DNA from: JBBROS01 sp963752225
GTDB lineage: Bacteria > Pseudomonadota > Alphaproteobacteria > Acetobacterales > Acetobacteraceae
Direction: 5' to 3'
DNA: 64,000 nt
Assembly (NCBI GenBank): GCA_963752225.1
Contig: CAVVXS010000007.1
Span: forward strand, 124,001-188,000
How positions within the stretch are numbered: position 1 is the first letter of the stretch; each line of letters opens with the position of its first letter. The notes under the pieces were generated by a model. It was not told where the DNA came from and did no database searches. It saw only the letters and a list, made by a program, of their open reading frames with translations. The translations under genes were made by a program, and so were the position numbers. Below are positions 8,349 through 16,406 of the stretch, piece by piece.

Positions 8349-9959
8349 CTAGGCGTCCGCGTTGTAGTCGACCTCATAGGAGCGGATGCCTTCCTGCTGC
8401 CGCGGCCGCAGAGAGTAGCGTTTTTTCATTGCCCAGATGTTCACTTGGTGGTGCAGCGGGATGAAGCCCTGCTCGGCCATCGTCATCTTCTCGGCCTTGA
8501 TATAGAGCGCTTCCCGGGCCGCCGGATCGAAGGTGGCGAGGCTCTGCTCGATCACGGCGTCGATGTCGTCGCGGGCGAAATGCGACGGCCGCGGCTGGGC
8601 GCCGCGGCCTTTCTCCGGGTTCACCGAGGCGCAGATCTGGATCAGGCTGGTGCTGGCCTCGCCGGTGTCGCTGGCCCAGCCGGCCAGGTTGACGGAATAC
8701 AGGTCGCGCGCGACCTCGGAAAAGAACACGCTGGCCGGAATGGCATTGACCGCCGTCTTGACGCCGATCCGCGTCCACATCTGCGCGATTGCCTCGATGA
8801 TTTGCTTGTCGTTGACGTAGCGGTCGTTGGTTCCGGCCAGCGTCAACTGGAAGCCTTGCGGATAGCCGGCCTCGGCCAGCAGCGCCTTGGCCCGGTTCGG
8901 ATCGTAGGGGTCCGGCTTCAAATCCGGCGTGTAGCCGACCGCGCCTTCCGGCAGCAACTGCCCGGACGGGGCGGCGAACCCGTCCATGATCTGCGACTTG
9001 ATGCCGGCCCGGTTGATCGCCAGCGACAGCGCCTGCCGCACCTTGAGCTTGCGCAGCGGGTTCTCCGCCATCGGCTTCCCGGACGCGTCGAGCGCGAAGG
9101 GCGTCGTCTCGCGCTGGGTGTCGAGCGCGAGGTAGATCAGCCGCTGCCCGGCCGGCGCCAGGATCGTCAGCTTCGGGTCCTTCTGCAGGAGTGCGACGTC
9201 GCGCGTGCTCACCTGGTCGATGATGTCGACGTCGCCCGCCTGCAACGCCGCGGTCCGAGAAGCGCCGTTGCTGATCAGGCGGTAATTGACGACGTCCCAG
9301 TAGGGCTTCGGGCCCCAGAACCGCTCGTTCCGCTTGAACACGATCTTGTCGCCCAGCACCACGCTGTCCATTACGTAGGGGCCGGTGCCGATCGCCGCCT
9401 TGCCCGAATTGTAGTCGGCCGTCGTCATCCCGGACCCGTGCTTGCGGCTGATGATGCGCGGCTGGGCCAGGAAGTAGGGCAGCAGCGGCTCCGGGTTCTT
9501 GGTATGCATGCGGATCGTCAGCGGATCGACGATCTCGATCCGCGCCACCGGCTTGATCGCCTGGTTAAAGCTCGCAGGGCTGTTCACCACCGTCGGGATT
9601 CGCTCGAAGGTGAACACCACGTCGTCCGGCGTGAACGGCGTGCCGTCGCTCCACACCACGCCTGGGTGCAGCTTGAACTCCCAGATGCGGTCGTCCACCG
9701 CGGTCCAGCGTTCCGCCAGCTCCGGCACGGGCCGGAAATTGCCGTCGAGGCCGACGAGCGTGTTGAACAGGTGGAACGCGATCACGTTGTTCGGGGTCAG
9801 GTTGTGATAATGCGGATCGATCGAGGTGAAGGCGCCGCCGGTGCCGACGTTCAGCACCTTGGGCGCGTCGGCGCCGCCCTGGCCGAAGGCGGCGCCCGGC
9901 GCGATGGCCGCGGCGGCGGCGAGGGCGGCAAGCGAGCGGCGGTCGAGGCGGACAGGCAT
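8349..9959 (-). CDS. ABC transporter solute-binding protein, family 5 (peptide type)
   Basis: A 536-residue periplasmic binding protein of the peptide/nickel (DppA/OppA) family. The signal region is MPVRLDRRSLAALAAAAAI, ending near AFG-Q at about 26; the twin Arg could route it through Tat. Family motifs include LVGLDGNFRPVPELAERWT, FKLHPGVVWSDGTPFTPDDV and the later IKSQIMDGFAAPSGQLLPEGAVGY. The RBS AGGAG is 5 bases before the ATG. No permease or ATPase gene adjoins it, so it must work with components elsewhere. The ligand is unknown: a peptide, opine or other oligomer would fit the family. Confidence 0.85.
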   Translation of the reverse strand: MPVRLDRRSLAALAAAAAIAPGAAFGQGGADAPKVLNVGTGGAFTSIDPHYHNLTPNNVIAFHLFNTLVGLDGNFRPVPELAERWTAVDDRIWEFKLHPGVVWSDGTPFTPDDVVFTFERIPTVVNSPASFNQAIKPVARIEIVDPLTIRMHTKNPEPLLPYFLAQPRIISRKHGSGMTTADYNSGKAAIGTGPYVMDSVVLGDKIVFKRNERFWGPKPYWDVVNYRLISNGASRTAALQAGDVDIIDQVSTRDVALLQKDPKLTILAPAGQRLIYLALDTQRETTPFALDASGKPMAENPLRKLKVRQALSLAINRAGIKSQIMDGFAAPSGQLLPEGAVGYTPDLKPDPYDPNRAKALLAEAGYPQGFQLTLAGTNDRYVNDKQIIEAIAQMWTRIGVKTAVNAIPASVFFSEVARDLYSVNLAGWASDTGEASTSLIQICASVNPEKGRGAQPRPSHFARDDIDAVIEQSLATFDPAAREALYIKAEKMTMAEQGFIPLHHQVNIWAMKKRYSLRPRQQEGIRSYEVDYNADA

Positions 9960-10171
9960 GGCTGCTCCTGGATGGCGTTGCTGCGCAACCGTGCACGATC
10001 CGGGCCGGGACCGGCCAGGGGTTTCCCGCCTCGCCAACGGCCCGGGCGACCACATCCGGCGACGGGCCTGGTGCAGCGGGTCAGCGCAGGAGGCGTGCGG
10101 ACGTGAGCAGCCCGGCCGTTCTCGACTGTTTGATCGCTGTGCGGGGCGCCTCGCGCCGCCGCCGCCGCGGG

Positions 10172-11395
10172 TCAGGCCCTGACCATCTTGCAGCCGGTGT
10201 CGGCCAGCGGGCGAGCGGCGTCGGCGGCTGGTGTGGTCGCGAGCAGCTTGTAGAGGTCCCACTCGCCGCTGCTTTCCGCCTTGGTCTTGACCTGGAACAG
10301 GTAGGCGGGGAACAGGCCGCGGCCGTCGGCGCGGATGCTGCCGCGGCCGAACGCGTCGTCCTCGGTCGGCATCTGCTTCATCCGTTGCACCGTGGCGGCG
10401 CCGCTGCGCTTGGCCTCGCCGACGCCCATGTCGGCCACGACCTTGAGATAGTGCAGCGTGCTCGAGTAGCTGCTGGCGTGCGCTTGGTTCGGGTAGTTGC
10501 GCGGCGTCTTCGGCAGGATCCGCTTGGTAAACGCCCGGGTGCGGTCGTTGAGGTCCCAGTAGAAGCTTTCGGTCAAGGTCAGGCCGCTTGCCACCTCGAA
10601 GCCCAGCGCATGCACGTCGGTGATGAACATCAGCATCGGCGCGATACGCATGCCGCGCTGCGGCAAGCCGAACTCGGACGCCTGCTTGACGCTGTTGACG
10701 GTGTCGCCGCCGGCATTGCAGAGCCCGAGCACCTTGGCGCCGGAGGCTTGCGCCTGGGTGAGAAACGACGAGAAATCGGTGGTGTTCGGGAACGGGTAGC
10801 TGATGGAGCCCTTGACCGTGCCGCCCGCCTGCTTGACCTGCAGCGTGGTCTGGTCCTGCAGCGAGTGGCCGAAGGCATAATCGGCGGTCACGAAGAACCA
10901 GGAATCGCCACCGGCCTTGACCGCCGCGGCGCCGGACGACACCGCCATCATGTAGGTGTCGAAGCTCCAAACGATGGTGTTCGGGCTGCACTGCTCGCCG
11001 GTCAGGGCGACGGCGGTGGCGCTGGCGTTGAGGTGGATCCTGTCCTTCTGCCGGCAGACCTCGGCGACCGCGAGCGCCACCGACGAGGTCGGCACATCGG
11101 CAATGACGTCGACGGCGTCGTTGTCGATCCATTGCCGGGCGATGGTGGCGCCGAGGTCGGGCTTGTTCTGGTGATCGGCGCTCAGCACCTCCACGTCGAA
11201 GCCGTGATCGCCGAAGTCGAGCGCCGCTTGCCGCGTGCATACCACCGAGGTGCCGCCCGTGGTGTCGCGATACGGGCCGGACTGGTCGTTCAGCACGCCG
11301 ATGCGGATCTTTCCGCGTTGCGCGCGGGCCGGCAGGATGGGCGAGGCGGCTAGGGCCGAAGCGGAGCCGATCAGGCCGCGGCGTGAAAGTCCCAT
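10172..11395 (-). CDS. Orphan branched-chain amino acid-type (LivK) binding protein
   Basis: A 407-residue periplasmic-binding-protein type 1 family member. It has a Tat-like signal (MGLSRRGLIGSASALAASP, then ARAQ). The mature part opens KIRIGVLNDQSGPYRDTTGG, the usual start of LivK-like receptors for amides, amino acids or aromatic acids. GGGGGA precedes the ATG. It has no transporter genes beside it. It is a paralogue of the protein at 42988-44211, with the same length and shared stretches such as ADHQNKPDL and YWDLNDRTRAFTKR. An upstream in-frame start at 11449 is less likely because it would precede the signal peptide. Confidence 0.85.
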   Translation of the reverse strand: MGLSRRGLIGSASALAASPILPARAQRGKIRIGVLNDQSGPYRDTTGGTSVVCTRQAALDFGDHGFDVEVLSADHQNKPDLGATIARQWIDNDAVDVIADVPTSSVALAVAEVCRQKDRIHLNASATAVALTGEQCSPNTIVWSFDTYMMAVSSGAAAVKAGGDSWFFVTADYAFGHSLQDQTTLQVKQAGGTVKGSISYPFPNTTDFSSFLTQAQASGAKVLGLCNAGGDTVNSVKQASEFGLPQRGMRIAPMLMFITDVHALGFEVASGLTLTESFYWDLNDRTRAFTKRILPKTPRNYPNQAHASSYSSTLHYLKVVADMGVGEAKRSGAATVQRMKQMPTEDDAFGRGSIRADGRGLFPAYLFQVKTKAESSGEWDLYKLLATTPAADAARPLADTGCKMVRA

Positions 11396-11499
11396 ATGGT
11401 CGTCCCCCGGGGATGCCCGGGTTCGCTCCCGGGTCGATTGCGCGACCAACGGTAGCGCTCACGAGACCGGGAGGGCAACGACTTTATGGAAAGGGAACA

Positions 11500-11536
11500 C
11501 GGCCGGTCTGCGCCCATATACAGGCGGACCGGCCGT
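11500..11536 (-). terminator. Hairpin downstream of rplI
   Basis: GGCCGGTCTGC and GCGGACCGGCC form a stem with one mismatch around a short AT-richer loop, about 20 bases past the rplI stop. The T-content after the stem on the minus strand is modest, so this is a candidate end of the ribosomal protein operon rather than a textbook terminator. Confidence 0.45.
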
Positions 11537-11554
11537 TGGATGGGTTTCGGCGTG

Positions 11555-12142
11555 CTACTCGCGGTCGCGGTCGCGGTCGCCGCCGGCTTCGGCCAAGGCG
11601 GCGCCGAGCTCGAGGTCGCTTTCCTGCTCGACATCCTCTTCGGCCGCCTGGCCGACCTGCTCGCCGCGGGCCTGCTTCTCGGCTTCCTCGACTGAGCGCG
11701 CCACGTTCACCGTGACTGACAGGCTGACCTCGGGGTGCAGCACGACGCGGACCGGGGTCAGGCCCAGGGTCTTGATCGGCTGGTCGAGGATCACCTGGTT
11801 GCGCCCCGTGGTCATGCCGGCCTCGGTGCAGCCGTCGGCGATGTCGCGCGCGGACACGGAGCCGTACAGGCTGCCGCTTTCGCCGGCTTGGCGGATGATC
11901 ACGACCTGCAGGCCGGCCATCCGCTCGGACAGGCGCTCGGCTTCCTCACGGCGCTTGAGGTTCTGCGCCTCGAGCTGGGCGCGCTGCTGCTCGAACTGGG
12001 CAAGGTTGCCCTTGTTGGCGCGCAACGCCTTCCTCTGCGGCAGAAGGAAGTTCCGCGCATAGCCGGGCTTCACCTTCACCACGTCGCCCATCTGGCCGAG
12101 CTTCTCGACGCGCTGCAGGAGGATCAGTTCAATGGCTGCCAT
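11555..12142 (-). CDS. rplI: 50S ribosomal protein L9
   Basis: A 195-residue L9. The N-terminal rRNA-binding domain (MAAIELILLQRVEKLGQMGD, then VKVKPGYARNFLLPQRKA) is joined by a long charged helix to the C-terminal domain (GSLYGSVSARDIADG, FDQPIK-like ILDQPIKTLG). An extra acidic tail of about 30 residues extends beyond the 150 residues typical of enterobacteria, which is common in alphaproteobacteria. It is the third gene of rpsF-rpsR-rplI, 12 bases after rpsR. Confidence 0.97.
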   Translation of the reverse strand: MAAIELILLQRVEKLGQMGDVVKVKPGYARNFLLPQRKALRANKGNLAQFEQQRAQLEAQNLKRREEAERLSERMAGLQVVIIRQAGESGSLYGSVSARDIADGCTEAGMTTGRNQVILDQPIKTLGLTPVRVVLHPEVSLSVTVNVARSVEEAEKQARGEQVGQAAEEDVEQESDLELGAALAEAGGDRDRDRE

Positions 12143-12154
12143 GATCCGGGTTCC

Positions 12155-12445
12155 TTAGGCGACGACGTAGGGCAGCAGCGCCAGGAAGCGGGCGCGCTTG
12201 ATGGCGGTCGCCAGCTCCCGCTGCTTCTTGGCTGACACCGCGGTGATGCGGCTCGGCACGATCTTGCCGCGCTCGCTCAGGAAGCGGGACAGCAGGCGGA
12301 CGTCCTTGTAGTCGATCTTGGGCGCGTTCGGGCCGCTGAACGGGCAGCTCTTGCGGCGGCGATTGAACGGACGGCGTGCACCGCCACCCCCGCCACCGCG
12401 GCGCTCCTCACCCTCGGACGCGGGACGCTCGGAACGATCGGACAT
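12155..12445 (-). CDS. rpsR: 30S ribosomal protein S18
   Basis: A 96-residue S18 with a Gly/Arg/Glu-rich N-terminal extension and the conserved core RRRKSCPFSG, IDYKDVRLLSRFLSERGKI and TAVSAKKQRELATAIKRAR. It binds next to S6 on the platform of the 30S subunit. It lies 3 bases after rpsF and 12 before rplI, so the three genes are one transcript. Confidence 0.97.
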   Translation of the reverse strand: MSDRSERPASEGEERRGGGGGGARRPFNRRRKSCPFSGPNAPKIDYKDVRLLSRFLSERGKIVPSRITAVSAKKQRELATAIKRARFLALLPYVVA

Positions 12446-12448
12446 GGT

Positions 12449-12916
12449 CTACTCCTCCCCGCCGTCGCGGCTGGGACTGAACTCTTGCGGATCGCGGGCA
12501 CGGAACTCCTCGCGGTCGTCGAAGCCGCGCTTGCGGCCGCTTTCGAACCGCCCGGCCGGCTTCGGCCCGCGGAAGCTGCGCTCACGGTCGTCGGACTTGC
12601 GGGTCAGGATCGCGCTCGGCTCCTCGGTGATCTCGTCGACCCGGAGCGTCATGAAGCGCAGCACGTCCTCGTTGAGGCTCAGCCGGCGTTCCATCTCGGT
12701 GATGAAGGCGGGCTTCGCGTCGAGGCCGAGCAGCATGTAATGGCCCTTGCGGTTCTTCTTCACGCGATAGGCCAGGCTGCGGAGGCCCCAGTATTCGCGC
12801 TTCTGGATGGCGCCGCCATCGCTTTCGAGATCGGTCCCGATCGTGTCGGCGACACTCTCGACCTGCTGTTGCGTGACGTCGTTGCGTGCGATGAGCACGC
12901 ATTCATATAGCGGCAT
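12449..12916 (-). CDS. rpsF: 30S ribosomal protein S6
   Basis: A 155-residue S6 starting MPLYECVLIARNDVTQQQVE, with the family stretches YWGLRSLAYRVKKNRKGHY and LSLNEDVLRFMTLRVDEI. After the globular domain (to about 105) comes a charged tail rich in Arg, Asp and Glu, as usual in alphaproteobacteria. It is the first gene of the rpsF-rpsR-rplI operon. An upstream in-frame ATG at 12976 would add 20 residues not seen in the family. Confidence 0.97.
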   Translation of the reverse strand: MPLYECVLIARNDVTQQQVESVADTIGTDLESDGGAIQKREYWGLRSLAYRVKKNRKGHYMLLGLDAKPAFITEMERRLSLNEDVLRFMTLRVDEITEEPSAILTRKSDDRERSFRGPKPAGRFESGRKRGFDDREEFRARDPQEFSPSRDGGEE

Positions 12917-13026
12917 TGTCACCCCTATGGCTGGTGTCGGCCCGGGAATGGGCATAGCCGGGGCGGATGCCGCCACCCCAGCAGGGAGCGCGGGCGTATA
13001 CGCGAACTGGCGCCGAATGCAAGTCC

Positions 13027-13075
13027 GGCGGGTCCGGGGCCGCTGGCCCTGGCGGGTCCAGGGCGGTGCCCTGGC
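13027..13075. repeat. Two-hairpin GC repeat, copy 1
   Basis: The unit GGGTCCGGGGCCGCTGGCCC is followed by GGCGGGTCCAGGGC and GGTGCCCTGG, giving two adjacent stems (GGGGCC/GGCCCT and CAGGGC/GCCCTG). Close copies are at 27276-27321 and, inverted, at 29280-29324. It lies just after the stop of the binding-protein gene and before the rpsF operon. Confidence 0.75.
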
Positions 13076-14017
13076 CTAATCCGGCTGCCCGAGCGCCCGA
13101 TACATCTCGGCCAAATGCGCGCTCATCGGCAGGTTCATCGACCGGCCGTTCGGCAGCGGATCGACGAACCAGCGCTGATACCGCGTGCGCAGCGTCCCGT
13201 CCGCCGCCATGCGGGCGAAGCTGCTGCGGACCAGGTCGGCGAAGTCCGGGTCGTCGCGGCGGAACATGATCGCGTAGGGCTCGAACGACAGATAATCGCC
13301 GACGATCGCGAACGTCTCGCTGCCGGCATGGGCCAGTATTTCGCCGGCCAGCAGGATGTCGTCAGACGCGAGCGCGCCGGCCTGGCCCGACGCAAGCGCG
13401 TCGAACCCGGCGTCCACGCTCGGAAACTCCTTCACCGACAGCGGCGGCGTGACCGTGCCGGCCAGGCGGTGCACCACGTCGGCGTTGGTGGTACCGGCGC
13501 CGACCGCGACCGTCTTGCCGGCGAGGTCGCGATAGGACGCGATACCGCTGCCGGACGGCACCAGCAGCTTGGTGCCGGCCAGGAAGAACACCGGCGAGAA
13601 CGCGACCGACTTCGCGCGCTCCTCGTTCGCCGTGGTCGAGCCGCATTCGAGGTCGATCGTCCCGGACACCACCATGGGCAAGCGGGCGTCGGCCGCGACC
13701 GGCACGTAGACCATGCGGATGCCGGTCTGCCAGGCCGGCGCGTCGGGCTCCAGCAAGTCCTGCTGCAGCATCGCGGCCACGTCGGCGGCGATGCCGCGGC
13801 ACAGGTCGATCGAGAAGCCGACCGGCTGTCCGCCGCGGTTGGTGAAGGCGAACGGCACCACGTTGTCGCGTCGCCCGACCAGGATCGTGCCGCGGTCGTG
13901 GATCTTGGCGAGCGTGCCCGTCAGGAACGGCCCGTCTTCGGCCAGCGCCGGGCCGGCGCCCAGCAGGATGCAGCCGGCCAGGGCGCAGACGAGGGGGGCG
14001 CGCGCGGGACGGATCAC
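13076..14017 (-). CDS. Family 3 (amino acid type) solute-binding protein coupled to DctA-like symporter
   Basis: A 313-residue periplasmic binding protein resembling GltI-type amino acid receptors. The signal peptide runs to about residue 26 (ALAGCILLGAGPALA-E). The mature part has VGRRDNVVPFAFTN, VGFSIDLCRGIAADVA and TIDLECGSTTANEERAKSVAFS, all typical of family 3. The GTG start overlaps the TGA of the upstream DAACS symporter as GTGA. That is odd, because family 3 proteins normally serve ABC importers and DAACS symporters need no receptor. Either the pairing is regulatory, or the receptor feeds an ABC system elsewhere. GTG is chosen because it opens directly onto the signal peptide. Confidence 0.85.
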   Translation of the reverse strand: MIRPARAPLVCALAGCILLGAGPALAEDGPFLTGTLAKIHDRGTILVGRRDNVVPFAFTNRGGQPVGFSIDLCRGIAADVAAMLQQDLLEPDAPAWQTGIRMVYVPVAADARLPMVVSGTIDLECGSTTANEERAKSVAFSPVFFLAGTKLLVPSGSGIASYRDLAGKTVAVGAGTTNADVVHRLAGTVTPPLSVKEFPSVDAGFDALASGQAGALASDDILLAGEILAHAGSETFAIVGDYLSFEPYAIMFRRDDPDFADLVRSSFARMAADGTLRTRYQRWFVDPLPNGRSMNLPMSAHLAEMYRALGQPD

Positions 14018-15285
14018 GCCGCCTGCGGCTCCATCTCGCCGATCATCTCGCGGTCCTCGCCGTCGGTGACAAGCTGTCCTTCCCACTTCGCCACCACCGC
14101 GGTCGCGAGCGAGTTGCCGATCACGTTGGTCGCCGACCGGCCCATGTCGAGGAACGTGTCGATGCCCAGGATCAGCAGCAGGCCCTCCTCGGGCAAGCTG
14201 AACTGCGACAGGGTTGCGGCGATCACCACCAGCGAAGCGCGCGGGACGCCGGCGACGCCCTTGCTGGTCAGCATCAGCGTCAGCAGCATGGCAATCTGGG
14301 TGCCGAGCGAGAGCGGGATGTCGTAGGCCTGGGCGATGAAGATGCTGGCGAAGGTGCAGTACATCATCGTGCCGTCGAGATTGAACGAGTAGCCGAGCGG
14401 CAGCACGAAGGAGCTGATCTTGCTCGAGATCGGAAACTTGGCGAGCTGTTCCAGCATCTTCGGATAGGCAGCCTCCGAGCTCGCGGTCGAGAAGGCGAGC
14501 AGGAACGGCTCGCGCACCAGCGAGATGAGCCGCTTCACGCTGGCGCCGAGGATCAGGAAGCCGACCAGCACCAGCAGCAGCCACAAGCACAGCAGGCCGA
14601 AGTAAAACTCGCCCATGAACTTCGCATAGCTGACCAGGATGCCGAGGCCGTTGGTGGCGATGGTCGCGGACATGGCGCAGAACACCGCGAGCGGCGCCAG
14701 CTTCATCACGTATCCGGTGACGCGCAGGATGATGTGCGAGAGTCCCTCGACCGCTGCGAGCACCAGGCTCGCGCGCTTGCCCATGGACGCGCAGGCGACG
14801 CCGAAGAAGATCGAGAACACCACGATCTGCAGGATCTCGTTGTCCACCATCGGGCGCACGGCGCTGTCGGGGAACACGTGCTTGATGAAGCCGTCGAGCG
14901 TCATGGCATGCGAGTCGATGCCGGACGCGACGCCGGCTGCGACCCGGTGCACGCCGACGCCGGGCTGGAACATGTCGACCAGGACCAAGCCCAGGGTGAG
15001 CGACACCAGCGAGGCGCTGACAAACCACAGCATGGCCTTGCCGCCGACCCGGCCGACCGCGCCCGCGTCCGACATGTGGCCGATCCCCACCACCAAGGTG
15101 GAGAATACCAGCGGGCCGATGATCATCTTGATCAGCCGGAGGAAGATCATGCTGCCGATCGACACGTAGCCGGCGAGCAGCTTGCGCATGGCCGGGTCGT
15201 CGAATTGCGCATGGACCAGCGCGCCGGCGGCGATGCCGAGCACCATCGCGACCAGGATCCAGGTGGTCATCCGGCTAGATTTCAT
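14014..15285 (-). CDS. DAACS-family dicarboxylate/amino acid:cation symporter (DctA/GltP-like)
   Basis: A 423-residue inner-membrane symporter with about eight membrane helices plus two re-entrant loops. Family signatures are visible: the helical-hairpin serine motif STASSEAAYPKMLEQL, the helix 7 motif GYSFNLDGTMMY, and GIDTFLDMGRSATNVIGNSLA near the end. These proteins take up C4-dicarboxylates, glutamate or aspartate with protons or sodium. GGGAG lies before the ATG at 15285; an upstream start at 15345 is less likely. Its stop is fused by overlap to a family 3 binding protein, which favours an acidic amino acid or dicarboxylate as the shared ligand. That last point is inference. Confidence 0.9.
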   Translation of the reverse strand: MKSSRMTTWILVAMVLGIAAGALVHAQFDDPAMRKLLAGYVSIGSMIFLRLIKMIIGPLVFSTLVVGIGHMSDAGAVGRVGGKAMLWFVSASLVSLTLGLVLVDMFQPGVGVHRVAAGVASGIDSHAMTLDGFIKHVFPDSAVRPMVDNEILQIVVFSIFFGVACASMGKRASLVLAAVEGLSHIILRVTGYVMKLAPLAVFCAMSATIATNGLGILVSYAKFMGEFYFGLLCLWLLLVLVGFLILGASVKRLISLVREPFLLAFSTASSEAAYPKMLEQLAKFPISSKISSFVLPLGYSFNLDGTMMYCTFASIFIAQAYDIPLSLGTQIAMLLTLMLTSKGVAGVPRASLVVIAATLSQFSLPEEGLLLILGIDTFLDMGRSATNVIGNSLATAVVAKWEGQLVTDGEDREMIGEMEPQAA

Positions 15286-15402
15286 GCGCGCTCCCGCTGC
15301 GACGGCCAAGGCGGGAGTTTCGGCAGGTTCTGCCTGGCCTGACAAGCCCGGCTTGACCGGCCGCGTCGGGCGGCGCGTCAGGCCGGGCGTCGAACCAGGG
15401 CC

Positions 15403-16191
15403 TCAGGCGGCCTGCGCCATCTCCGGCATCGACGCTTCGAGCTGCACCGGTCCGCCGCGGCGCGACGTGAGGGTGAAGCCGCGCGGCACTTCGATCCAGC
15501 CGGCGCGCTGCCCGTCGATCGGCTCGCTCACCAGGCGCAGCCCGCTCGCGTCCTGCTTGTAGTAGAGCGTGGCGGGGCGGGCGTCGCAGGCCCAGCGGAA
15601 CGCCCAGACCGAGTCGCCGTCGGTCAACGTCGCGGTGAAGCGCAGCGGCTCGTGCACCCCGGCCTCCACCATTGCCGCCTTGACGGCCAAAAGGGTGGCG
15701 CGCACCGCGCCGACCGGGTCCTGCTCGAGCCCACGCGCCATGGCGGCGAGGAAGATCGCCTCGCTGTCGGTGGTGCCGGTGCGGGCGGTGTAGAGCGCGT
15801 CGGGGATCAGCGCCTCGACCCGGCGCCGCACCTGATTCCAGCCGCCCACCTGGCCGTTGTGCATGAACAGGTAGCGGCCATGCGCGAAGGGGTGGCAGTT
15901 GGCGCGGCTGGTGGCGGTGCCGGTCGAGGCGCGCACGTGGGCAAAGAAGGTCCGGCTGCGGATCTGCGCGACCAGGCTGCGGAGGTTCTCGTCCGACCAG
16001 GCGGGCCGCACCTCCCGATACAGGCCCGGCGTCTCGCGCTCACCGTACCAGCCGAGGCCGAAGCCGTCGCCGTTGGTCTCCGCCTTGCCTTCGGCGGCAT
16101 GCAGGGATTGGTGGATCAGGCTGTGGCATGGGGCGGTGACCAGCGTTTCCAGCAGGATCGGCTCGCCCTGGTGGGCGAGGAAGCGGCACAT
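15403..16191 (-). CDS. Class II glutamine amidotransferase (YafJ/EgtC-like)
   Basis: A 262-residue Ntn-hydrolase. The protein begins MCRFLAHQG, so Cys2 becomes the N-terminal nucleophile once Met is removed. The conserved NGDGFGLGWYG, RSRTFFAHVRAST and FMHNGQVGGW elements form the glutaminase site. The YafJ group has no attached synthetase domain. Relatives include EgtC of ergothioneine synthesis and poorly defined gamma-glutamyl hydrolases; no egt genes are nearby. It is followed, after about 117 bases, by the DctA-like gene on the same strand. Confidence 0.88.
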   Translation of the reverse strand: MCRFLAHQGEPILLETLVTAPCHSLIHQSLHAAEGKAETNGDGFGLGWYGERETPGLYREVRPAWSDENLRSLVAQIRSRTFFAHVRASTGTATSRANCHPFAHGRYLFMHNGQVGGWNQVRRRVEALIPDALYTARTGTTDSEAIFLAAMARGLEQDPVGAVRATLLAVKAAMVEAGVHEPLRFTATLTDGDSVWAFRWACDARPATLYYKQDASGLRLVSEPIDGQRAGWIEVPRGFTLTSRRGGPVQLEASMPEMAQAA

Positions 16192-16406
16192 GCGGTACCC
16201 CAGGCGGTTTATGACGCAGATGTTACAGGGAGCGTGCCGCGCCGGACAAGCAAAAGCGGCGGCCCAGGGCATCGACGGCGCATCCGGCACGCGCAGTGTC
16301 GCGGCGTTGACACGCTCTACCCCGGAGGCCATTAGCCCGGCGAACGCCCTTCCCCCCGGCGCATCACGCCCGCCCAAGCGGGCTCGGTCCAGGAACACGT
16401 CGCCCC

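Noticed and set aside
8349..11462. A single 1037-codon minus-strand frame spanning both binding-protein genes
   Set aside because: The frame is open by GC bias. The receptor at 8349-9959 has its own signal peptide and ribosome site, and the upstream part is read in another frame by a second complete receptor gene.
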